This document shows positions 1 through 8,344 of a stretch of DNA of 64,000 bases, piece by piece (within the stretch, counting starts at the first letter, position 1; every line of letters begins with the position of its first letter). Source of the stretch: Akebia trifoliata. Taxonomy: Eukaryota > Streptophyta > Magnoliopsida > Ranunculales > Lardizabalaceae. The position numbers and the translations under genes were made by a program. The stretch covers positions 13,479,660 through 13,543,659 of the forward strand of contig CM030715.1 of assembly GCA_017979445.1 (NCBI GenBank). The letters are read 5' to 3'. The notes beneath the pieces were generated by a model, which worked only from the letters and a program-made list of their open reading frames with translations, was not told the origin of the DNA and did not search any database.

Positions 1-527
1 TTTCCAAAAAAAGTATTATTCTCTAAAAAAAAAAATGTTTTCTAAGAAAAAACGTTTCCAAAAATATTTTCCAAATTAAAAAACTATTTTCCAGAGAAAA
101 AATATTTTCCAGAAGAAAATGTTTTCCAAAAGAAAAGAAAAAGAAGGAAAAATAATTTGCAAAAGACTATTTTTGCATGAAAAGTTTTTATGGACCTTGG
201 AAAACTACCAAAAAATGTTGCAAAAAAATAATCAGATTTGTGAAATAAAAACTTATTTTCCAATATTTTTCAAGAGTGCAACATAATTATTTTTCTTCTG
301 AATAATCATTGAATGGATGATTTTTTAATGGATTGGTGCACAAAATTCAATAAAATCTCAGGGTTCATTTAAAATGTTATCAAGGGGGTGACACTGAAAT
401 TGGTTAAATTCACCTTCAAGAGGTTTAAGGGTTATCATTGTATCTAAGCTCAATCGTCTATCGTCTAGCTAGGGCTTTAAATCCGGTCAGTTAGAGTAAA
501 CGTCAATATCAAGTCAAACAGTCAGAA
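1..527 (+). other. Leader tail of element copy A, A-rich TTTTCCAGAAAA-type tract
   Basis: An irregular low-complexity tract built of short motifs such as TTTTCCAAAA and CCAGAAAA fills about 1-260. Unique leader sequence follows. The full tract in copy B begins near 42110. A similar tract in opposite orientation precedes ORF1 of element D (about 50545-50700), so it looks like a regular leader component of these elements. No coding signal is seen. Confidence 0.6.
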
Positions 528-713
528 ATGACCTCAAAATTTCTCAACATCGTCCAGTTGTTCTTTAAAGATCATAGTGCTTCAATCCTACCGGTTATAA
601 GCAATATCTCAGTCCTCAGTCCTAATCAAACTCGTATGAGTACTTATCTTGAGTTTTCAAGAGTCATTTGGGTTAGCTCGAGTCCCTTACCAGCAAGGTC
701 ATGTCTTCCTTAG
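528..713 (+). CDS. Unrecognised 61-residue ORF in element copy A
   Basis: A short ORF sits just upstream of the pol remnant. It is identical in copy B (42915-43100), but that follows from the duplication and is not independent evidence of selection. It shows no recognisable domain and no zinc knuckle. In a complete relative this place would hold gag, so it may be a remnant of the deleted region or a chance ORF. Confidence 0.2.
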   Translation: MTSKFLNIVQLFFKDHSASILPVISNISVLSPNQTRMSTYLEFSRVIWVSSSPLPARSCLP

Positions 714-780
714 ATTGAGTCTACTCTTTCCTATTGAGTCAAGTTAGTTCATTGAGTCTATAGAGGTGTCTGTTGTCCCA

Positions 781-1875
781 TCTGAAATTGATCGGATAAA
801 GGAAATTTTTGAATACCTCGAGCGCATTAACGAGTTAACTAATAATTTGATAGATTTCGTTTCTGAACAAGAAGATAAGAGTCGGGCTCAACCTTTAATC
901 GAGAAAGGAAAGGTCTTTGACCTCGAAACAAAAAATAATTCCTAAAGAGATTCAAATAGAAACCATCTTATCCCTAAAGGAACACGAGGGGATAATGAAT
1001 TTACTCAGAAATTTCAAAAGACTTGTTCGTGTGATCATATGAGGGTATGCTAGGTACAAGCTTGGGTGTTGTTCAACACGAAATAGATACTCGTCTATAT
1101 CGATGGAATTAAAGAAGATGTTATAAAATGTATCAACACTATCCTTACTACATCTTCAGTTTCAAATCACATATTATCAGTCGATATGGGGGTACCTTTT
1201 GAACTGATCTCTGATAATGGGTCGTACTTCAAAGCATAAATCATTACTCTATGTTTAAAGTTGAAGATCCGGAAGCACAAATCATCCCCTACCGTCCTCA
1301 GATCAATGGAACGATTGAAGCAGTTAGTAAGAGTCTCAAGACTATCATCAGAAAATTGTGTCAATCACATCGAGATTGGTCAGAAAAATTATCATTCACG
1401 CTATGGACATATCGAGCTTCAATTCGATCCTCTATTGGAGCTACTCCCTACTCTTTAGTGAATGGCATGGAAGCAGTCTTGCCAGTTGAAATGGAAATTT
1501 CGTCTCTCAGGGTCTTGTTGGAAAATCATTTGTTAGAAACAGATTGGGTTTCTTCAGCAGCATGAAGAATTAAACTTGATCGAAGAAAACGAGTTAAAGC
1601 CCTGTACCATGTGCAAGCTTATCTAAGAAGAGTCACCCGTGCATTTGACAAAAAGATCAAAGCTCATCATTTATAAGTCAAGGATTTAACTATCAGACTT
1701 CAAAGAAAATTGAACACTCCTCCTCGACTATAAGAGAAAGTCTGAACCCAATTGGAGAAATTCATTCATTAAGGAAATACTGTCTGGAAAAGTCGTCAGA
1801 CTTCAAGATCATGATGGAAGTGAACTACCAGAACCAACCAACCTTGACCAGATCAAGCGGTGGTACTACATTTAA
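781..1875 (+). pseudogene. pol remnant (RT leader fused by deletion to integrase), copy A
   Basis: Around 960-1100 is the region that precedes reverse transcriptase, readable as a degraded match to the acidic EEHEG..LLRKFKD stretch seen in element O. It is followed almost directly by integrase core sequence near 1185-1330: a GVPFELISDNGSYF motif carrying a catalytic Asp, then the YRPQ.NG..E motif. The C-terminal NLDQIKR tail and stop lie near 1830-1875. Protease, RT catalytic core, both RNase H domains and the integrase N-terminal half are missing. Frameshifts and stops break the rest. It is not functional. Confidence 0.75.
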
Positions 1876-2023
1876 GGAGGCCATCTTTGGCCGAATCAAT
1901 TCTCCTATTACCTAGTTCAATATATCCTTTCTCAACCCTTTTGCAGTATTTTCAAAAAAAAAAAAAATTATGCCTTTTTCTTTCTCAGCCCGTTCACCTA
2001 TCCTAGGGAGGGAAAAATCTGAA

Positions 2024-2086
2024 CTACGTTTTGGTCTGATCCCAAAAATTTGGGGTACGTAGGCAACCTGAGAAGTTACTTCAGGC
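2024..2086 (+). promoter_or_regulatory. Conserved 3' UTR two-hairpin block (copy A)
   Basis: Lies just downstream of the pol stop. CTACGT and ACGTAG flank an inner CCCAAA/TTTGGG stem. A second imperfect palindrome with CCTGA and TCAGG follows. Nearly the same block occurs in every Ogre-like 3' end here (11334-11397, 16479-16550, 44416-44477, 55216-55286). Confidence 0.65.
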
Positions 2087-2393
2087 CCGACCACATCAAA
2101 ATAAAAAATAGATTCCTGATGAAGAAAAAATCTATAAAAAAAAAATGCAAAAAAATATCATCCAAAATGGGGAAGAAAATTCAAGAAAAAGTTTAAATGA
2201 AATGCCACACAAGGGGCATTTGGGTTTTTGAGCATCAAAATCCCTTTCATTTTATGCCTAGTCCAAGCCTACCTATAAAAATCCTCCTAAGTACCGTGTG
2301 AAAAAGTCAAGGAGGGTAGTAGAACATGATCAGACAGTGATTCTAGAAGGTCAGAGGAAAAGAAAAAAAAATAAAAAAAAATGATGAAGCCTG

Positions 2394-2593
2394 CTAAGTT
2401 GAAAACCCGAAAAGGGCGACTTAGGCAAAAATTAAGGCAAGCTCGCAAAGTTGAAAATCTTAAAGGACAACTTTGGCAACAATCAGAGCCAAGAAAAAAA
2501 AAGAAAAAGCTCGCTAGATTGAAAACCTGAAAAGGCGATCTAGGCAAAAGTTAGAGCAAGCTCGATAGATTGAAAATCTGGAAAGGCGATCTA
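2394..2593 (+). ncRNA. Series of four nested hairpins with GAAA-type loops (copy A)
   Basis: Units lie at 2394-2424, 2446-2475, 2514-2543 and 2566-2593. Each has an outer stem (CTAAGTTG/CGACTTAG, CAAAGTTG/CAACTTTG, CTAGATTG/CGATCTAG, TAGATTG/CGATCTA), an AAAA bulge, and a short inner stem such as CCT-GAAA-AGG. The stems differ between units but stay paired, with G.U as the only deviation in the outer stem. This is probably a structured part of the element's 3' UTR and not a separate RNA gene. Confidence 0.6.
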
Positions 2594-3333
2594 GGCAAAA
2601 ATTAGAGCAATAAAAAAAAAACAGAAGAAAATCCCAAGCTGAGAGCAGTTCGAGCCGAAACGTCAGAAATCCGAATAATCAAGTTCAATACTCAGCTTAA
2701 ACCAGGCATAGATTCAGAAGCCACAAGTATCTTGTCTACGATCGATCTGAAAATTCTTACTTCCCCAAGTAAACCAATGGAGAGAAAATGGTGAATTCTA
2801 TGATGAGTCTCAAAAGGAAATATTTTGTTCTCTTGAGCCTGACTCAAAATCTTTAATAAAATTAATCAAAATTAAAAGTTGAATCTTTATTGCGCTTGTG
2901 GTAATCAAATATTTCAAATCTTCATACCAGGGGCATTTTTCTTTTTCATCTAGATATGTAATTTCCTCCTATACCAGGGGCATCTTCTTTATGATGTGTT
3001 CAATTATTTTCAATGCCATGTTTATTGTCAAACTAAGGACATTTTGTTTTTGAGCAATGTTAATCCTAAAATGAGAATTCCAAACTTAAGGTTACTCTTG
3101 ATAGCAGTTTTTCAAAAAACTCTTGAGGTTCAAACTCAGATTTTAAATTTACAAAACTTTTTTAAAACCTTGAGGTTCAAACAAATGCATTCTGAATCTC
3201 ACATAGGAGATAGGACATCCATTCTGTCCCAAATTTATTCATTCCCAGATTCAACCACTCTTCTCCAGACTCATTTTCAATGTTTCTCTCCCAGATTTAT
3301 TTCTTTGTTCTCAGTTTTACTCAGTCAGTTTCC

Positions 3334-5316
3334 GCCAAGGGTTATCTTGGATTTTGCTCAGTTGCCGCCAAGGGTTATCTTGGATTTTGCTCAGATGCCG
3401 CCAAGGGTTATCTTGGATATTGCTCAGATGCCGCCAAGGGTTATCTTGGACTTTGCTCAGTTTCCGCCAAGGGTTATCTTGGATTTTGCTCAGTTGCCGC
3501 CAAGGGTTATCTTGGATTTTGCTCAGATGCCGCCAAGGGTTATCTTGGATTTTGCTCAGTTGCCGCCAAGGGTATCTTGAATTTTGCTCAGTTTCCGCCA
3601 AGTGTTATCTTGGATTTTGCGCAGATGCCGCCAAGGGTTATCTTGGATTTTGCTCAGTTGCCGCCAAGGTTATCTTGGATTTTGCTCAGCCAGATGCCAC
3701 CGAGGGTTTGCTCGGATTATGTTCCGCCAGTTGCCGCCGAGGGTATCTCGGATTTTGCTCAGTTGTCGCCAAGGGTTATCTTGGATTTTGCTCAGCCAGT
3801 TGCCGCCGAGGGTTTGCTCGGATTATGCTCAGCCAGTTGCCGCCGAGGATTTGCTCGGATTATGCTCAGCCAGTTGCCGCCGAGGGTTATCTCGGATTTT
3901 GCTCAGTTGCCGCCAAGGTTATCTTGGATTTTGCTCAGCCAGTTGCCGCCGAGGGTTTGCTCGGATTATGCTCAGCCAGTTACCGCCAAGCGTTATCTTG
4001 GATTTTGCTCAGCCAGTTGCCGCCGAGGGTTTGCTCGGATTATGCTCAGCCAGTTGCCGCCGAGGGTTATCTCGGATTTTGCTCAGTTGCCGCAAGGGTT
4101 ATCTTGGATTTTGCTCAGCCAGTTGCCGCCGAGGGTTTGCTCGGATTTTGCTCAGCCAGATGCCACCGAGGGTTTGCTCGGATTATGCTCCGCCAGTTGC
4201 CGCCGAGGGTTATCTCGGATTTTGCTCAGTTGCCGCCAAGGGTTATCTTGGATTTTGCTCAGCCAGTTGCCGCCGAGGGTTTGCTCGGATTATGCTCAGC
4301 CAGATGCCACCGAGGGTTTGCTCGGATTATGCTCAGCCAGTTGCCGCGAGGGTTATCTCGGATTTTGCTCAGCCAGATGCCACCGAGGGTTTGCTCGGAT
4401 TATGCTCCGCCAGGTTACCGCCGAGGTTATCTCGGATTTTGCTCAGTTGCCGCCAGGGTTATCTTGGATTTTGCTCAGCCAGTTGGCGCCGAGGGTTTGC
4501 TAGGATTATGCTCAGCCAGATGCCACCGAGGGTTTGCTCGGATTATGCTCAGCCAGATGCCACCGAGGTTTGCTCGGATTATGCTCCCAGTTGCCGCCGA
4601 GGGTTATCTCGGATTTTGCTCAGTTGCCGCCAAAGGTTATCTTGGATTTTGCTCAGCCAGTTGCCGCCGAGGGTTTGCTCGGATTATGCTCAGCTAGATG
4701 CCACCGAGGGTTTGCTCGGATTATGCTCAGCCAGTTGCCGCCGAGGGTTATCTCGGATTTTGCTCAGCCAGATGCCACCGAGGGTTTGCTCGGATTATGC
4801 TCCGCCAGTTGCCGCCGAGGGTTATCTCGGATTTTGCTCAGTTGCCGCCAAGGGTTATCTTTGATTTTGCTCAGCCAGTTACCGCCGAGGGTTTGCTCGG
4901 ATTATGCTCAGCCAGATGCCACCGAGGGTTTGCTCGGATTATGCTCAGCCAGTTGCCGCCGAGGATTTGCTCGGATTTTGCTCAGCCAGATGCCACCGAG
5001 GGTTTGCTCGGATTATGCTCCGCCAGTTGCCGCCAAGGGTTAACTTGGATTTTGCTCAGTTTCCGCCAAGGGTTATCTTGGATTTTGCTCAGTTACCGCC
5101 ATGGGTTATCTTGGATTTTGCTCAGTTGCCGCCAAGGGTTACCTTGGATTTTGCTCAGTTTCCGCCAAGGGTTATCTTGGATTTTGCTCAGTTGCTGCCA
5201 AGGGTTATCTTGGATTTTGTTCAGTTTCTGCCAAGGGTTATCTTGGATTTTGCTCAGTTGCCGCCAAAGGTTATCTTGGATTTTGCTCAGTTTTCGTCGA
5301 AAGTTTTCTCGGAATT
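3334..5316 (+). repeat. 33/37-bp tandem hairpin array (copy A)
   Basis: About 55 units alternate between a 33-bp form and a 37-bp form that carries an extra CCAG. Each unit holds a short hairpin, either CCAAG-GGTTAT-CTTGG or CCGAG-GGTTTG-CTCGG. Long ORFs run through it in several frames only because 33 is a multiple of three. The array lies between the pol remnant and the polypurine tract. Confidence 0.95.
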
Positions 5317-5641
5317 ATGCTCAGTTTATGCTCAGATTATGCTCAAATTATACTCATATTTTACTCAAATTTATCTCAGATTTTAAATCACACACTTGCA
5401 CAGTTGTTATATCAGTCAATGAGAATTTTTTAAATTCAAGGATTTGACACTGCCAGTGAGAGCTCGCGCTCAAGGACCTGACATTTTCTTTTAGTTCGGG
5501 GAGAGTTTACCCTCAAGGATCCGAACACCCCGACGAATTGCTAAATCAGGCTGCAAAATGAACTGTCACTAGCTTTGGCATTCAGATATCGCACTATCTA
5601 CCAAAATAGATTTGCTATCTAGTTTACTTCAACCCTCTGCC

Positions 5642-5654
5642 AAAGAGGGGCATC
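5642..5654 (+). promoter_or_regulatory. Polypurine tract of element copy A
   Basis: AAAGAGGGGCATC lies directly against the TGTAGACACC start of the LTR. This is the expected plus-strand primer position for a 3' LTR. The same tract is found at 48034-48046 and, reversed, at 13854-13866. Confidence 0.8.
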
Positions 5655-7396
5655 TGTAGACACCCCATTTTTGCATTCGCCTGATTAATCAACTCGTCGA
5701 CCCGATCGCAAAGGTTCCCAATGATGGATGTCTATTCCAATGCTTTATTTTGTTACCAGATATGTTTCAGAAATCCGGATGAGGTATCTCGAACTGAAAA
5801 AACTTAGAAACCACGCTACGCTAGGAAAATACGACCCCAGAAACATAGAAATCATCATCTTGCAAACCAAAAAGAAGCTTCACGATAAAAATCACTAAAA
5901 TTACCAAATTACCCCTAACATCAAAACAACCCTAGAGCCTGCATTATGCTTAGGAAAACCCACTCAAACACATTAAACAACAAATCGAAACCAAGTAAAC
6001 CACTTCGCCAATTTTCACAAAATTTGACAAAATTACGAAAATACCCCTCATAAAGTTCACAATCATTTCATACAAAAAACTTCATAAATGACAAAAACCA
6101 ACATTCCCATTAAATTCCTTACGAAAAACTGATTCCAAAACATCCTGAAACATTGAAAAATGACTTAAAACGTAAAAAATCCTCTCCGAGGGCAAAATGG
6201 TAATTTCACAATTTTCATAATTAAAAAATTCGAAATTAATAAATAAAACATTAAATAATTAAAGTAAAACATTAAATAATTAAAGTAAAACATTAATGAA
6301 ATTAATTTAAAATTTTGAACCTAAAAAATTGATCAATCGGACTTTCGGGTAAAATTGTTGAGGGTTCGTGGGATATTTCTTTAAGGACCCCTCCATTTGG
6401 GGGTCCAAATAATTAAAGATATAATAGAAGGGGGTTCTCCAAAAATTAAAAGTAAATCAAGCAAGACTGAAGTCAAGGTATTAAAGTCAATCAAGTGAAA
6501 CTGAAGTCAAAATTAAAGTCAATCAAGCAAGACTGAAGTCAAGGTACTAATCGAGTCAATCTCATAAGACTAAGGTCAAAACCCTAAATCAAAACCCTAA
6601 TCTAAATTAATCAAGTCAATCTCATAAGACTAAGGTCAAAACCCTAAATCCAAACCCTAATCTAAAACTAATCAAGTCAATCTCATAAGACTAAAGTCAA
6701 AACCCTAAAACCCTAAAGACTAAGTCAAAACCCTAATTGAAACCCTAAAAGAAACCCTAATCAAACCCTAAATGCTTCTAAAAACTTTATAAATAGGAGC
6801 CTCCACACCCTATTTTCGTATCAAAGAAAAAACCCTAGAAAAAGTAGGTGAAGAAGCCTCCACAACCCCTCCAAAACCCTAATTTTGGAGCCCCAACTCC
6901 TTCCCAAACACCCCAACTCCGATTTTAGCCTAAAAAACACCCAAAAACCTCCCAAAAACATCTCAAAAATCCACCACAAATTCAAAGCATCCAGATCCAA
7001 GAAGGAGACACCTTGCCTCGGAGATCAGAAATCAGATCTGGAGACAAAACGAAGCAAGGAGTACGGTACAAGGAACTGTTTTTCAGATCTGAGGGAATAG
7101 TACTTTTGCAGATCGAAGGTAAGTTTTTTTTTTATTATTTTTTTAATCTAGTTTTATCATTAGCGATGTAGTTATATTTGGGATAAGTAGAGACCGGCAT
7201 TGGCCGGGCGGGGTTGGTGCCTAACACCTTCCAACCCCGTAACATGATCCCCGGATTCAGATTTCTATAGTAGATTAGTTCTTTTTATCCATTGTAGGGT
7301 CAAATTGGTTCCTAGATCGTAATAACTAAGTGGCGACTCCCAAACCTCAAGGGTCAAAAACGGATCCGCGCACCCCGCGGATCGAGGGCGCTTTCA
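5655..7396 (+). mobile_element. 3' LTR of element copy A (1.74 kb)
   Basis: Starts TGTAGACACC and ends GGGCGCTTTCA. It holds a U3 hairpin (6385-6406), a run of ACCCTAA motifs (about 6586-6770), TATAAATAG (6788-6796), a splice-donor-like AAG/GTAAGT (GT at 7119), the U5 two-hairpin module ending at 7238, an internal tRNA-Arg PBS-like motif (7332-7341) and a terminal hairpin (7363-7383). The TATAC target site follows at 7397-7401. Confidence 0.92.
6788..6796 (+). promoter_or_regulatory. LTR TATA box
   Basis: TATAAATAG inside the LTR, downstream of the ACCCTAA-rich U3. Equivalent boxes occur in all other LTRs of this type in the window. Confidence 0.7.
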
Positions 7397-7445
7397 TATA
7401 CTCGAGGGTTGAAGGAATGTCCATAATTTTAAGACGATCGCAAAG

Positions 7446-8120
7446 TCACATATAAAGTAGATGAGGACATCCTTTAAAATCCCCTCCCTCACCATTTTTT
7501 ATGGCATCCAAACCTGAGAAGGTTTCAGCTAGAATGAGAGGTACGGGATTGACTTTTCTTGAGAACTGGGAAGCTATGTCTATGAAAGACTCAGGAACAG
7601 TTTGACCCTCACTTTTGGAAGTCAGCATGTATTGGGCTAAGATCCCTAAACACAATCGATAGTCTCTAGTGGATCTCCAAGCTTCTAGTTTTACATTGAT
7701 GGGATGACTGCGGGAGTGGTATGGACACAATAAGGGTACTAAATCTCCCATTACAGACTGAGGCCTTGGCTTCTTCCTTTGAAATTTTAGGCCTGTGGCG
7801 AGGTCACCAGAATATCCTGTCTTCAATGAAGGCCTGACTAGAGGACCTGAAGTAGATATTCCCATGATGCCACAATAGTCTTCATGAGTAGGATACAAGT
7901 GCATATGTCCAATGTGGAAGATGTGAAGATAAGGGTTCCAATGCTTAGCCATAGCGTGCAAAAGGTTCCAATCTATCTCAACCTCGTCGAAGTACAGGGC
8001 GCATCTCAACATGAATTTTGCAAAGTTGAATTTCTTTACGGTGTGCATCCCCGTGATGGTTGTTTTGATCAATTGGTCGATTGGGTTATTGCCTGTAGCC
8101 AGCATCCTGAGTTGACACAA
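7446..8120 (-). pseudogene. ORF1-like protein of element D, N-terminal part (copy A)
   Basis: A 224-residue ORF aligns with the ORF1 of element O (30575-31673): both share a LYPTHEDYC-IMG segment, a W.P..H.F..G....YPT stretch, and a PVP.ILAETF..L segment near the end. The reading stops where O has LLYLWLC, here as LLYM then TGA (Trp to stop). Extra ORF1 proteins upstream of gag are known in Ogre-type elements, and their function is not established. Similarity to the plant mobile domain/DUF7745 group is possible but unchecked. The LTR at 5655-7396 is inserted just downstream. Confidence 0.65.
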
Positions 8121-8244
8121 GAGAATAGTTCAGTACATTTCCAAGGTCTATGTAAAATTACTTTTCTTTTGAAAATTTTTGTTCTTATGGAAAACACTTT
8201 TCTATTTTGAAAATATTTTTCCTAGAGAACACTCCTTTTGGAAA

Positions 8245-8344
8245 NNNNNNNNNNNNNNNNNNNNNNNNNNNNNNNNNNNNNNNNNNNNNNNNNNNNNNNN
8301 NNNNNNNNNNNNNNNNNNNNNNNNNNNNNNNNNNNNNNNNNNNN
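8245..8344. other. Assembly gap of exactly 100 N
   Basis: A run of 100 N is a conventional placeholder of unknown true length. It separates copy A of the duplication from the gag fragment. ORFs spanning it are meaningless. Confidence 0.99.

Larger units (their letters stand above)
1..8244. repeat. Copy A of an 8.2 kb duplication (matches 42389-50636)
   Basis: The segment is collinear with 42389-50636 at an offset that drifts only from about 42388 to 42392. It contains the same leader tail, pol remnant, 3' UTR, tandem array, LTR, TATAC target site and flanking ORF1. Differences seen by eye are sparse and mostly one-base indels in homopolymers or single substitutions. The copy already runs at base 1 and ends exactly where the N gap starts. 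Because the LTR insertion junction is shared, this is duplicated DNA and not a second independent insertion. An allelic or assembly duplicate is the simplest reading. Confidence 0.93.

Noticed and set aside
3334..5316. CRISPR-like array
   Set aside because: Units are contiguous with no unique spacers, and the sequence is plant nuclear DNA inside a retrotransposon.
3280..5447. Long ORFs (up to about 470 codons) of repeating LPPRVILDFAQ-type units, in several frames and in both duplicates
   Set aside because: They are translations of a 33/37-bp DNA repeat. All frames stay open because the unit lacks stops, and one-base indels move freely between frames. No start context or domain supports a protein.
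6586..6770. Interstitial telomere
   Set aside because: ACCCTAA motifs are irregularly spaced inside an LTR U3 and occur at the same place in all copies of that LTR type.
6885..7100. 71-residue ORF in the LTR, partly alike to 12338-12529 and 22849-23040 on the minus strand
   Set aside because: The likeness follows from LTR nucleotide homology. Frames diverge after short indels, and no domain is present.
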